Positions 40,554-49,188 of a stretch of 64,000 bases of DNA are shown one piece after another; positions within the stretch are counted from its first letter, which is position 1; the number at the start of each line of letters is the position of its first letter. Origin of the DNA: Bacteroidota bacterium (lineage in GTDB: Bacteria > Bacteroidota > Ignavibacteria > Ignavibacteriales > Ignavibacteriaceae); NCBI GenBank assembly GCA_020161395.1, contig JAIUOE010000012.1, positions 1-64,000 of the forward strand. Reading direction: 5' to 3'. The translations under genes and the position numbers were made by a program. The notes beneath the pieces were generated by a model. That model did not search any database. It was not told where the DNA came from and saw nothing but the letters and a program-made list of their open reading frames with translations.

Positions 40554-41711
40554 ATGATAAAAAGAGAAATTGAGCAAAAGCTTGTCGCCCTGAGCGGGAA
40601 ATTTCCCGTTGTGGCGATTCTTGGTCCGAGGCAATCGGGTAAGACTACACTTGCCAAAGCCCTCTTCAGTGACTATAAATATGTGAACCTGGAAGAGCCT
40701 GACACCAGATTATTTGCAGAGGAGGACCCCAGATCGTTTCTTCAATATCCCAAAATGATTATTGATGAGATTCAAAGGGCTCCGGTTCTGCTGTCGTATA
40801 TTCAAAGTATTGTTGACAAGGAAGGGATTTCCGGACAGTTTATAATCACCGGGTCACAGAACTTGTTAATAAATGAGAAGATATCTCAAACCCTCGCCGG
40901 CAGGGTCGCAATTCTCAATCTTTTACCGTTTACCATGGATGAACTTTTCTCCACAGGAAAATACGGGAATGCGGACAGATTCGATATTATATTCAACGGT
41001 TTCTACCCGCCACTGCATGACAGAGGAATTGATCCGAACGACTGGTATCCTAACTATATCTCCACCTATGTTGAAAGAGATGTCAGACTGATCAAAAACA
41101 TCGGCGATCTTGGAACATTTATCATTTTCCTGAAATTGCTCGCAGGAAGAATTGGACAACTCCTCAACATCAGTTCCATCGCTACTGAGACAGGAATAAG
41201 TGTAAATACGGCAAAAAGTTGGATATCACTCCTCGAAACAAGTTTTGTGGTGTTTTCACTCCAGCCATGGTTTTCGAATATAAATAAACGATTGGTAAAG
41301 CAACCAAAAATATTTTTTTACGATACCGGTTTGGCTGTGTCACTCCTCGAGATTCAAAAGGTGGAGCACCTGAGAACTTATTTCCAAGCCGGTTCTCTCT
41401 TCGAAAATATGATAATTGCTGATATTTTGAAAAAAAGATATAACAGCGGTCTGTCTAATAATTTGTTTTTCCTGAGAGATAAATCGGGGAGGGAGATCGA
41501 TTGCCTTCTGGATAACGGCACTTCAAAAACGATGATTGAAATTAAAGCCGGACAGACTATCAATAAAGACTTCTTTGCGAATTTAACATACTGGTCTGAA
41601 TTGGATCCGAATTCCAACGATCAAAAATACCTGGTGTACGGGGGAGATGAAGCCCAACAAAGACTTGGTACTTCAGTTCTGCCATGGAGAGACACAGCCC
41701 GGCTCCTCTAA
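40554..41711 (+). CDS. ATP-binding protein with AAA_14 and DUF4143 domains
   Basis: A 385-residue protein of the AAA/DUF4143 family. Walker A is GPRQSGKTTLAKALF (near residue 20), Walker B is KMIIDEIQRAP, and a sensor-like ITGSQNLLINEKISQTLAGR follows. The C-terminal DUF4143 part has SWISLLETSFVVFSLQPW and a PD-(D/E)xK-like stretch, GREIDCLLDN then MIEIKAGQT, which suggests a nuclease fold. The cellular role of this family is not established; copies are often strain-variable. Start is ATG 40554 (MIKREIEQKL). It is divergent from the cas operon, and its stop overlaps the convergent radA stop by a few bases. Confidence 0.85.
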   Translation: MIKREIEQKLVALSGKFPVVAILGPRQSGKTTLAKALFSDYKYVNLEEPDTRLFAEEDPRSFLQYPKMIIDEIQRAPVLLSYIQSIVDKEGISGQFIITGSQNLLINEKISQTLAGRVAILNLLPFTMDELFSTGKYGNADRFDIIFNGFYPPLHDRGIDPNDWYPNYISTYVERDVRLIKNIGDLGTFIIFLKLLAGRIGQLLNISSIATETGISVNTAKSWISLLETSFVVFSLQPWFSNINKRLVKQPKIFFYDTGLAVSLLEIQKVEHLRTYFQAGSLFENMIIADILKKRYNSGLSNNLFFLRDKSGREIDCLLDNGTSKTMIEIKAGQTINKDFFANLTYWSELDPNSNDQKYLVYGGDEAQQRLGTSVLPWRDTARLL

Positions 41712-43048
41712 CCCACAGCCTCCTCAATCGTAGCTACCGCTCTGATTTTCATGCCGGTTTTCCCTTTGGTTTCGGGGAGATTGGCTTTTGGGATTATTGC
41801 GGAGGTGAAGCCGAGTTTTTCAGCTTCCTTCAGGCGGGCGATGATTTGCGAAACTCCTCTTATTTCCCCGCCGAGACCGACCTCCCCGATTACGATCATT
41901 CCTGCGGGAAGTGTCTTCTCCTGAGCTGATGAGATTACACTCAGACAGATCGGCAGATCGGAGGCAGGTTCGTCAATTCGCATTCCACCCGATACATTTA
42001 TAAATACATTTTTGTTGGAAAGGTTTATTTTCGCCCTTTTTTCTAGGACTGCGAGAAGTATTGAGAGTTTCCTCTGATCGAATCCGCTGGTGATTCGTGA
42101 TGGATTCCCAAAATATGAAGGGACAACCAGTGCCTGCACTTCCGTAAGAATAGCCCTCGTCCCCTCGAAAACAGCAGTGATACAACTTCCGGAATTCACG
42201 GTTTTATCTTCGTTAAGGAAAACGCCCGAAGGATTCAAGACCTCCATCAGTCCGCTCCCCTGCATTTCAAATACACCGATTTCATTCGAGCTGCCAAACC
42301 TGTTTTTTATCGCCCTGATAATCCTGAAGAGATTGTTGCTGTCTCCCTCGAATTGAAGAACAGTATCCACCATGTGTTCAAGGATCTTCGGACCCGCAAG
42401 CGAGCCCTCTTTTGTGACATGACCGATAATCACGGCGGTTCTCCCTGTGGTTTTGGCATTTTCCATCAAGGCATATGCCGACTCCCTGATCTGGGAAACG
42501 GTACCTGGGGAGCTCATTAATTCGGGATTGTGGACGGTTTGAATGGAATCGATTACAAAGAGTGAGGGGGAAGTGTCGTTTATGGCACCTAAAATCTTGT
42601 TCACATCGGTTTCAGCAAGAATGGTTATAAGGTCAGAACGAATTCCGAGTCTTTCCGCCCTCATCTTGATCTGTTGCAGCGATTCCTCGCCTGTAACATA
42701 CAACGAAGGTTTTGCAAGAAGTGCCAGCGACTGAAGCAGGATGGTCGACTTCCCTATTCCAGGTTCACCGCCGAGAAGAATCACTGATCCGGGCACAAAC
42801 CCGCCACCGAGTGTCCTGTCGAGTTCACTGATACCTGAAGAAAAACGGGCAATTGATGAGGACTCAATCTTTTCAAGTTTGCTTATGTTCAACGAACCGG
42901 AAAAAGTCCGTTTCCCTTTTGCTTCCTCTTTAACGACAAGTTCCTCACTGAAACTGTTCCACGATTCGCACTCGGGACACTTGCCAAGCCACCTTATGCT
43001 TTCGTATCCGCAGGAGGCACAAACAAATTTTGTTTTATCCTTCTTCAA
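41708..43048 (-). CDS. radA: DNA repair protein RadA
   Basis: RecA-like ATPase that drives branch migration in recombination. 446 residues. It has an N-terminal C4 zinc finger (CASCGYESIRWLGKCPECESW), Walker A GGEPGIGKSTILLQ, the RadA-specific KNRFG motif in AIKNRFGSSNEIGVFEM, and a C-terminal Lon-protease-like domain (SGGMRIDEPASDLPICLSVI, then GEVGLGGEIRGV). Its start overlaps the sirtuin stop by 4 nt, so the two are translationally coupled. Confidence 0.97.
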   Translation of the reverse strand: MKKDKTKFVCASCGYESIRWLGKCPECESWNSFSEELVVKEEAKGKRTFSGSLNISKLEKIESSSIARFSSGISELDRTLGGGFVPGSVILLGGEPGIGKSTILLQSLALLAKPSLYVTGEESLQQIKMRAERLGIRSDLITILAETDVNKILGAINDTSPSLFVIDSIQTVHNPELMSSPGTVSQIRESAYALMENAKTTGRTAVIIGHVTKEGSLAGPKILEHMVDTVLQFEGDSNNLFRIIRAIKNRFGSSNEIGVFEMQGSGLMEVLNPSGVFLNEDKTVNSGSCITAVFEGTRAILTEVQALVVPSYFGNPSRITSGFDQRKLSILLAVLEKRAKINLSNKNVFINVSGGMRIDEPASDLPICLSVISSAQEKTLPAGMIVIGEVGLGGEIRGVSQIIARLKEAEKLGFTSAIIPKANLPETKGKTGMKIRAVATIEEAVG

Positions 43049-43797
43049 TATTCTTTCAGTCTTTTCACTTCATCGAATATTGCAGGCAACACATCACCCG
43101 ATCTGCCGTTGATGAAAAGTCGCCTTCCTTGATGATGGTCCGATTCATCGATATTGATATCACAAACCATTGCACCCGATGAAAGGGCAGCAGAAGGAAG
43201 AAGTGCAGCAGGATATACCACACCCGAGGTACCCACGACTATCATCACATCGCATGATTCACAATCTTCCTCGGCCATCTCATAAACGCCTCCGGGAAGG
43301 TTTTCGCCAAACCATACCACATCGGGTCTGATGAGGGCACCGCAGTCGCATCTTGGCGGTTTGTTGTCATTCAGATCGATTTCGCTGTCATATCTCTTTC
43401 CACAGAGGGTGCACTTATTGCGGGTGATGTTCCCGTGCAGTTCATAGACGCAGGAACTTCCCGCTCTCTGGTGGAGATTATCCACATTCTGGGTCACAAC
43501 TGTGACATCGAAATACTTCTCAAAATCTTTGATTGCACGATGACCGGAGTTGGGACGGGCTTCATTAATTATTCGGCGCCTGTACTGGTACCATTCCCAC
43601 ACCAACTCCGGATTCTTCATGAAAGAGTCGAAATTTGCCAGTTCCTGGGCACTGAATTTTTTCCACAAGCCATCATCACCGCGAAAAGTGGGGATACCAC
43701 TTTCGGCACTGACACCGGAACCCGTAAAAAAAACCACTTTCCTCGAATCTGCCAGTCTGTTTATCAACTCTTTCGGAATTACTATATCATAAGACAT
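43045..43797 (-). CDS. cobB: NAD-dependent protein deacylase, sirtuin (CobB-like)
   Basis: Removes acyl groups from lysines using NAD+. 250 residues. Motifs are FTGSGVSAESGIPTFRG, VTQNVDNLHQRAGS with the following catalytic His in ELHGN, two zinc Cys pairs (CTLCGKRYD and CDCGALI), and the PDVVWFGENLP segment. The WYQYRRR stretch carries the Tyr/Arg pair associated with class III (desuccinylase/demalonylase) sirtuins, so acidic acyl groups are a plausible substrate. It precedes radA with a 4-nt overlap. Confidence 0.94.
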   Translation of the reverse strand: MSYDIVIPKELINRLADSRKVVFFTGSGVSAESGIPTFRGDDGLWKKFSAQELANFDSFMKNPELVWEWYQYRRRIINEARPNSGHRAIKDFEKYFDVTVVTQNVDNLHQRAGSSCVYELHGNITRNKCTLCGKRYDSEIDLNDNKPPRCDCGALIRPDVVWFGENLPGGVYEMAEEDCESCDVMIVVGTSGVVYPAALLPSAALSSGAMVCDINIDESDHHQGRRLFINGRSGDVLPAIFDEVKRLKEY

Positions 43798-43835
43798 TAA
43801 AGTTTTGTTCTCCCGTAAAACTTCATACCTGAATG

Positions 43836-44606
43836 TTATTTTCCTTTGATCTCATTTAGCAGGTTTTTTGCCTCCGCAAGCACTGTCGCATCATCTTCAT
43901 CAAGGAAAGGAATCCCCGCCACTTTATTCAAATGTGTGCGGGCTTTGTCATACTGATCATCTTCAATATATGCTTTTGCAATCTCGAGATGGAACATTCT
44001 GAAATTTGGACGGAGTTTGATCGCTTTATTCAAATATTTTATTGCCTCATCAATATCACCCCAGCCCAGACCAAGAGGGGCTCTAAAGATATAAGCTTTT
44101 TCACAAAGTTTATTGTGGGTTCTGCCCAGTACATAATTTGCCGTTGCCTGAATCTCTGATCCGCCGTTACCAAGCTGAATAGCTTTCTCCACATCAGCTT
44201 TTACCGAATTAACTATGCCTGCTGCGCTGAACACATTTTTAAAAAGTGCGATTCTGCCGTTGGCGATAGCGCGTCTGAGGTAGTTGACAGATTTGTCCGG
44301 AGCAAGTTTTATCGCTTTCGAGGCATAACTCTCCGCGGTTTCAAAGTTGGAAAGCTGTGAATTTCCGCCCGAGTGTTCACCGATGTCAACATAAGTTCTG
44401 CTGAGTCTCCAGTAAATCTCCCAGTTGTTGGGCGAAAGTTTGTCTGCTTCCTTGAATTTTTTCAAAGCATCGTTGTTTTTGAACTGCTTTGTGGCAAGTT
44501 TATCTCCCTCCTCGACGAGTTTTTTCCAGTCCTGGGATTGTAAACTTCCTGCGTTGAGGATGACAAGTGCTGCCAGCAAAAAGAAAAAAAGTTTGGTCTG
44601 TTTCAT
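43836..44606 (-). CDS. Exported TPR protein
   Basis: A 256-residue protein with signal peptide (MKQTKLFFFLLAALVILNAG, cleavage near SLQSQ) followed by TPR-type helices: KKFKEADKLSPNNWEIYWRL, AESYASKAIKLAPDKSVNYL, DEAIKYLNKAIKLRPNFRMF and QYDKARTHLNKVAGIPF. The repeat layout resembles the RMDN-like TPR family. Role is unknown. I place the start at ATG 44606, since the 9 upstream codons would put polar residues before the signal peptide. It lies 30 nt downstream of the hybrid kinase gene and may share its transcript. Confidence 0.82.
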   Translation of the reverse strand: MKQTKLFFFLLAALVILNAGSLQSQDWKKLVEEGDKLATKQFKNNDALKKFKEADKLSPNNWEIYWRLSRTYVDIGEHSGGNSQLSNFETAESYASKAIKLAPDKSVNYLRRAIANGRIALFKNVFSAAGIVNSVKADVEKAIQLGNGGSEIQATANYVLGRTHNKLCEKAYIFRAPLGLGWGDIDEAIKYLNKAIKLRPNFRMFHLEIAKAYIEDDQYDKARTHLNKVAGIPFLDEDDATVLAEAKNLLNEIKGK

Positions 44607-44635
44607 GCCTGATTGCCTCTGTTGGTTTGACAATG

Positions 44636-46417
44636 TTAGTTGATTATTGATTTTACTGCCTCTGTTAGTTTGGTCTTGTCTATTGGTCTCTGAAGAATTG
44701 CTTTTACTCCCCGCTCCAAATGGAAATCCGAATCCGCTCTCCCGTCATCGCTAAGCAGAACAACAGGGGTTTTGAAGTGGCTGTCTGAAGGATTCACTGC
44801 CTCGATAAATTGCTCACACGACATGAGCGGCATGTTTTTCCCTGCTATGATAAGTGCCGGGGCACTCTCTTTTAAGAGATCGACCGCCTCATAACCGTTA
44901 TCCACGCTGACAAGCTCGTAATCCTTAAACTCTGAATGAATCATTTCCCTGAGTGATTTCTCTTCTTCCGGTTCTGAATCGACTATCATGATGGTGTTCG
45001 CAGGTACGGGCAGGGTGAAGTGGAACTCGCTTCCGCTGTCCTCTTCCGAATAAAACCATATCTCCCCGCCATGTTTTTCCACTATCTCCTTCACGAGGGT
45101 CAAGCCAAATCCGCTTCCTTTTTCCCCTTTTGAACCCTCTTTAGAGACAATCTTATCGAGGTTGAAGAGCTTCGCCTTGTCATCGGGTGAAATTCCCATA
45201 CCGTGATCTTTTACAATAAACTCCACCTGCCGGGTATTGAAAAGCCCCGCGGTAATTTCCACTTTACTGTTCTCGAAGGAAAATTTAATAGCGTTGTTCA
45301 AGAGATTTGAAATCACCTGACCCGCAAGTCTCTCATCGGCATGGACATATAAATCTATCGGCACATCAAGAACAATCTCAATATTTTTCCTGATGGCATT
45401 TCCGGTGAGGTTCGAAACACAATTGTGAATCAGCGCATGAGCCGGCAATCTCTGACTTTCGGGTTTCAATTTTCCCGTTCTGAGTCGTGACCAGTCCAGC
45501 AGATAATTAATAAACTGCAACTGTGAGACCGAAGCTTCATAGATGTAAGTAAGGTACTCTATTTTCTCATGTTCCGGAAGATCAGGCTCATTCAAAAGGA
45601 TCTCGGCAAACCCCAGGATACTGGTATATGGGCCCCTGAGATCATGCGAAAGGATGTTGATAAATCTGTCTTTGGAATCATTCAGCCGTTTGAGGTGTGT
45701 CTCCGATTCCTCAAGGTTGAACTGCTTGAGTTTCAGTTTTGTAATATCGGTAACAATTCCCGAAACCTTTTCAGGATCACCTTTGCTGTTTCTCGTGATG
45801 TTCCGCAGTTCCGAAACCCAAATCACCTCTTCACTTTTCGTAACCAGTCTGAATTCAAGTTTTACCTTATGCTGGGCATGGTTGTTTTTTGCCTCATTCA
45901 AAACCCGTAGAACATTAGTCACATCAGCCCTGTGAATTATCGAGAAGAGCCGTCCGTGCATTTTATTCAACTCCACGGATGTGTAGCCTGTTATTTTTTC
46001 AACCTGATCATTAAAACTGACGGGTGCATTGGGATTCATCGGATCACTGTCCTGCCACAGGAAAAAATCGATATCCGAGTGAGACGAAAGCAGATCCTTC
46101 AGAACAGGGTCACTGAGTTCATTGTCAGATGTGGTGAGAAAAAAACCGAAAGCAGTGAATCCCTCTTCCTTAGGCACTATCTTTATGAACATTCCGTTGC
46201 CCGGAATCTCCCTCGATAGAAAAGAACCGGCAAAGCCGTTTTTTAGTATCGATTCTATGTCGAAAGCGCTTGCGCTCGTTACAGGACGGAATACTTCCCT
46301 GAAGTTTCTTCCGTGAAGTGCTGATGCAGAAAGTCTTCTTTCTTTCCCCTTTGTTTCAACACTTTTTATCCTTAACCGGTCGTCGAGATCAATTAGAAAG
46401 TCGCTTGTTTGCTGCAT
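44636..46417 (-). CDS. PAS sensor histidine kinase with degenerate receiver domain
   Basis: A soluble-looking 593-residue hybrid kinase; no transmembrane segment is seen. A PAS/PAC region spans ~125-240 (WQDSDPMNP, EFRLVTKSEEVIWVSELRNI). The H box is NILSHDLRGPYTSILGFAE with His near 259; the N box is ISNLLNNAIKFS near 372; G boxes are VKDHGMGIS and GSGFGLTLVKEIVEKHGG. The C-terminal receiver (from ~475) keeps the acidic IMIVDSEPEE start but has IIAGKNMP where the phospho-acceptor Asp should be (Asp to Gly), and QRP in place of the conserved KP. The receiver is therefore unlikely to be phosphorylated. Confidence 0.93.
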   Translation of the reverse strand: MQQTSDFLIDLDDRLRIKSVETKGKERRLSASALHGRNFREVFRPVTSASAFDIESILKNGFAGSFLSREIPGNGMFIKIVPKEEGFTAFGFFLTTSDNELSDPVLKDLLSSHSDIDFFLWQDSDPMNPNAPVSFNDQVEKITGYTSVELNKMHGRLFSIIHRADVTNVLRVLNEAKNNHAQHKVKLEFRLVTKSEEVIWVSELRNITRNSKGDPEKVSGIVTDITKLKLKQFNLEESETHLKRLNDSKDRFINILSHDLRGPYTSILGFAEILLNEPDLPEHEKIEYLTYIYEASVSQLQFINYLLDWSRLRTGKLKPESQRLPAHALIHNCVSNLTGNAIRKNIEIVLDVPIDLYVHADERLAGQVISNLLNNAIKFSFENSKVEITAGLFNTRQVEFIVKDHGMGISPDDKAKLFNLDKIVSKEGSKGEKGSGFGLTLVKEIVEKHGGEIWFYSEEDSGSEFHFTLPVPANTIMIVDSEPEEEKSLREMIHSEFKDYELVSVDNGYEAVDLLKESAPALIIAGKNMPLMSCEQFIEAVNPSDSHFKTPVVLLSDDGRADSDFHLERGVKAILQRPIDKTKLTEAVKSIIN

Positions 46418-46532
46418 TTATTTGTATCGTGAATTTATTAAAACCAAAGTTCAAAATAAATCAAATTTGCATCACTACAAAGTATTGAATTGGGGTTCTT
46501 GCTCCGAATAACAGAATAACCCCTTTAAAAGG

Positions 46533-46566
46533 AAAAAGCATGCGGGATTTCTCCAGCATGCTTTTT
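46533..46566 (-). terminator. Terminator after the DUF4097 lipoprotein gene
   Basis: AAAAAGCATGC (46533-46543) and GCATGCTTTTT (46556-46566) form an 11-bp inverted repeat with a 12-nt loop. It can end transcription in both directions, but the coding neighbour is the - strand gene. Confidence 0.85.
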
Positions 46567-46589
46567 ATCCGGTTGTTCTCTTTAGAAAA

Positions 46590-47531
46590 CTATTTGAGCT
46601 TGTTCAGCGATATCGATCCACCGCTGGTTTTGCAGATTAGAGGAACACCACCACCGTTTACCGTGCCTGTGAAACTGCTGTTGCCTGTTTTTACATTCGA
46701 TGCCGGGAGTTCGCAACTTACCGATCCGCCCGAGGTTTTCAGCATCACATCTGCCTTGAAGGATTCAGGAACGAATACATCAATGTCACCGCCCGAGGTT
46801 GAACATTCAACCCCCTGATTCTCTCCTGTATATTTGAGGCGAATGCTTCCGCCTGATGTCTTTGCTACTATGGAACCGGACTGACTGTCTATATCAACAT
46901 CTCCACCTGATGTGCCTGCCTCGATGGAACCTTCGACATCCTTCACCTGAACATTTCCACCCGATGTATGAAGTTTTGCAGAACCTTTGAATTTACCAAG
47001 CTTTACATCACCGCCACTTGTTCTGGCATCAAGTGACCCTGAAGAATTGGCAACTCCAATGTTACCACCCGATGTTTTAAGAGCGAGGCTTCCGTTCATG
47101 TCTTTCAATTTGATAAATCCACCGCTGGTCTTCACTTCAGCACTGTAGCTTGCGGGAGTTTTTACTTCAACCCTTAAATCGAGATTGCTCAGGCTTTTCA
47201 GAAAACTTTTTTTCTCAATGGATACAGAAACTGTGTTGCCCGATTGTTCAACTGCGATGTCAACCTTGTCAAGCGCATCTTCATCCCCGTAAATCTTTAC
47301 GCTTACTTCATTCTGGTTCCATGTGGTTACATCGACATCAGCCGCCACCACTTCAACACCCAGTTTCCCTCCTGCCGTAACCTGAAATGACTTTTCCAGA
47401 AGCAGTTTGGCTACCACATCCTTGTGACTGTAATCGCTGTAGTGGGTGGAACATGAGGATGATATCAGGGATACCGCCAAAAGAGGGAGCAAAAAGATCG
47501 TTTTTTTGATTGTGTTACTTGAAGATTTCAT
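46590..47531 (-). CDS. DUF4097-type lipoprotein with TSGG repeats
   Basis: A predicted lipoprotein of 313 residues. The signal peptide ends in the lipobox LISSSC. The mature protein is a regular beta-solenoid-like repeat in which the tetrapeptide TSGG appears nine times about every 18-24 residues (e.g. VKTSGGFIKLKDM, RTSGGDVKLGKF, GTSGGDVDIDSQ). This fits the DUF4097 'beta strand repeat' family, seen in many Bacteroidota as cell-surface or periplasmic proteins of unknown function. I set the start at ATG 47531 with AAGG upstream; the 13 earlier codons are probably not translated. Confidence 0.85.
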   Translation of the reverse strand: MKSSSNTIKKTIFLLPLLAVSLISSSCSTHYSDYSHKDVVAKLLLEKSFQVTAGGKLGVEVVAADVDVTTWNQNEVSVKIYGDEDALDKVDIAVEQSGNTVSVSIEKKSFLKSLSNLDLRVEVKTPASYSAEVKTSGGFIKLKDMNGSLALKTSGGNIGVANSSGSLDARTSGGDVKLGKFKGSAKLHTSGGNVQVKDVEGSIEAGTSGGDVDIDSQSGSIVAKTSGGSIRLKYTGENQGVECSTSGGDIDVFVPESFKADVMLKTSGGSVSCELPASNVKTGNSSFTGTVNGGGVPLICKTSGGSISLNKLK

Positions 47532-47905
47532 GTGATTTTCCTTGTTATTAAGTTCTGTTCTTTTGACCACGAAATATCAGAAAAGGTTGCTTGATATTTC
47601 TCATTTTTTCAACCGACCATAATTTTATTTTACCGCTCGTTTAGGGGATCCCTGTTTCCGGTGGCAGTCTGACTTGTTTTTTGTTTTAACCATGCTTACT
47701 GTGATGAAAACCATGATAAAAAGCACCGGGTTCGATTCATAAACAGGCGAAAACCCGTGGCACTTTTCCAATCCGGCTACACAAGGGTTAACAAATGGTA
47801 AAAAGAGGAATATGTGAATATCCAATCCCTCCTCTGCGGGGTAGCTTTTTTTTTAATCGCTTATTTCTTAAGTTTAGGTTCATTTACAATTCATTTTGGA
47901 TATTC
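47532..47905. other. Intergenic region between DUF4097 and HEPN genes
   Basis: No convincing gene is seen. GAAATATCA at 47571-47579 and TGATATTTC at 47592-47600 form a perfect 9-bp inverted repeat that could be an operator for the divergent or leftward gene. The rest is AT-rich with no match I recognise. Confidence 0.5.
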
Positions 47906-48307
47906 TTGACTGAAGAGATAAAAAAGAAAGTTAACTATTGGTTTGAAATGGTTTTCTATGATTTGGAAACTGCAAAAGCCATGCTTGAGTCAAAGAGGTA
48001 TCTTTATGTCGGATTTTTTTGCCATCTAATTATTGAAAAGGCTCTTAAGGGTCATTTTTGGTTTAAAATTCAAGAAGAGCCGCCATTCACTCACAATCTG
48101 GTAATTTTAAGTGACCGTTCCGGTCTGTCGAATTTGCTCACGATTGAGCAAAAAATACTTTTATCTGAGTTGATGCCTCTTAACATTGCGGGTAGATATT
48201 CGCATGAAAAAGAAGAAATTGGAAAAATCCAGACAAAAGAACATTGTAATTTGTTGTTAAACAAAACTGAGGAGTTGGCAAATTGGATACTGAAACAATC
48301 TCAGTAA
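47906..48307 (+). CDS. HEPN-domain protein
   Basis: A 133-residue all-helical HEPN protein (PF05168-like): YWFEMVFYDLETAKAMLES, RYLYVGFFCHLIIEKALKGH and NIAGRYSHEKEE. HEPN proteins pair with minimal nucleotidyltransferases in toxin-antitoxin or nucleotide-transfer modules. The Rx4-6H ribonuclease motif of HepT toxins is not evident here, so RNase activity is doubtful. Start is uncertain: TTG 47906 gives a family-like N-terminus (LTEEIKKKVNYW), while ATG 47949 would cut it. The nucleotidyltransferase gene overlaps its end by 25 nt. Confidence 0.8.
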   Translation: MTEEIKKKVNYWFEMVFYDLETAKAMLESKRYLYVGFFCHLIIEKALKGHFWFKIQEEPPFTHNLVILSDRSGLSNLLTIEQKILLSELMPLNIAGRYSHEKEEIGKIQTKEHCNLLLNKTEELANWILKQSQ

Positions 48308-48591
48308 TCGACAGATTCATATTAAAAATAAAACAATCATTCAGTCCCAAATATGTCATTTTATTCGGTTCGTATTTAAGGGGAGAGCAGAAGGAATTTA
48401 GTGACATAGATATAGCTGTAGTTTTTGAAAAGTATGAAGGCACAAACATTTTGGAAGATAATGCTTTTTTATTTCGACTGGCCTGGGAAGTGGATGCCCG
48501 TATCGAACCCGTCATACTCTCTCTTGAAAATGATAATAGTGGCTTCACCCAGTCAGTTTTAAAAAATGGTAAAATTCTTTATGCAGCATAA
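48283..48591 (+). CDS. Minimal nucleotidyltransferase (MNT)
   Basis: A 102-residue polymerase-beta-type nucleotidyltransferase. The catalytic signature is FGSYLRGEQKEFSDIDIAV, with the GS motif and the metal-binding DxD (DID), and a third acidic residue is likely in VDARIEPV. Such proteins act as antitoxin or modifying partner of HEPN proteins, typically by adding nucleotides to them. Start is TTG 48283 (M-DTETISVID), supported by GGAG about 9 nt upstream. It overlaps the HEPN gene by 25 nt, so the two form one unit. Confidence 0.87.
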   Translation: MDTETISVIDRFILKIKQSFSPKYVILFGSYLRGEQKEFSDIDIAVVFEKYEGTNILEDNAFLFRLAWEVDARIEPVILSLENDNSGFTQSVLKNGKILYAA

Positions 48592-48702
48592 TAGGCCTTG
48601 TTTGAAGTTTACAAGTAATTCAGACCAATTGCATAATTTTGAGTAAGATTCTCTGCTACCATCTGATGTTTGAATTTATGATTCACCTAAAAATTTAGTT
48701 TT

Positions 48703-48929
48703 ATGGCAAACGAAGTAATAAATAGAGCAATCTCAATATGTAAGAAACATGGTGTCACAAGGTTGATACTATTCGGAAGTACTTTATGCTTGATAAATAC
48801 TATCTGGAAGAAATTAAGGCCGAACTGGAATCACTCGAAATTGTAATCACCGGGATGGAGAATATCCTATTGGATTACAGGACTCCCGCTCCTGTCGAGA
48901 CTTTTATTTCCCTCTTGATTATTAACTGA
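48703..48929 (+). pseudogene. Remnant of a second nucleotidyltransferase/partner pair
   Basis: From ATG 48703 the frame reads MANEVINRAISICKKHGVTR then LILFGST, the start of another minimal nucleotidyltransferase up to its GS motif, and then goes out of register with no DxD. In another frame, ATG 48786 to TGA 48929 encodes 47 residues starting MLDKYYLEEIKAELESLEIV, like the start of a partner protein. This looks like an internal deletion that fused two neighbouring genes. The MNT piece could still be translated as a short peptide. Confidence 0.6.
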
Positions 48930-48945
48930 TTATAGTGTATTTTTG
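48915..48945 (+). promoter_or_regulatory. Bacteroidota-type promoter for bTHX
   Basis: TTG at 48915-48917 and TATTTTTG at 48938-48945 with a 20-nt spacer, about 30 nt before the ATG of the bTHX gene. It overlaps the end of the remnant frame. Confidence 0.65.
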
Positions 48946-48975
48946 CAGACTGTTTATCAATTAAAAAGGTGCATA

Positions 48976-49107
48976 ATGGGCAAAGGCGACCCAAGAACAA
49001 AAAGAGGAAAGATCTTTAAAGGATCCAACGGCAAATTCAGACCTACCCTGAAGAACATCAACAGGGCAAAAAAAGAAACTGCCCAAGGCGAAACCTCAGC
49101 AAAATAG
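48976..49107 (+). CDS. 30S ribosomal protein bTHX
   Basis: A 43-residue basic protein starting MGKGDPRTKRGKIFKGSNGK, followed by FRPTLKNINRAKKE. The MGKGD-x-x-x-RGKI-x-x-GS-x-G-x-x-RP pattern is that of bacterial ribosomal protein THX, which fills a cavity at the top of the 30S head. Bacteroidota and Thermus carry it. AAGG lies 6-7 nt upstream of the ATG, and a Bacteroidota-type promoter lies just before it. A hairpin with a T run follows. Confidence 0.9.
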   Translation: MGKGDPRTKRGKIFKGSNGKFRPTLKNINRAKKETAQGETSAK

Positions 49108-49127
49108 TCAGTTTTTTTTGAGTTTTG

Positions 49128-49167
49128 GCAGTACACAGTAGTTTGTAAATTATTTTGTACTGCTTTT
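49128..49167 (+). terminator. Terminator after bTHX
   Basis: GCAGTACA at 49128-49135 and TGTACTGC at 49156-49163 form a perfect 8-bp stem, followed by TTTT. The loop is ~20 nt, so it is moderate in strength. Confidence 0.65.
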
Positions 49168-49188
49168 CTATTTTAAAAGGAATCCATT

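Noticed and set aside
47741-47775. GGTTCGATTC tRNA T-loop-like word
   Set aside because: The flanking bases do not pair into a T-stem and no acceptor or anticodon arms are found; same for the GGTTCGATTT in each CRISPR repeat.
47625-47825. Possible 66-codon - strand gene
   Set aside because: No ribosome-binding site, odd composition, and it overlaps an intergenic inverted repeat region; nothing supports translation.
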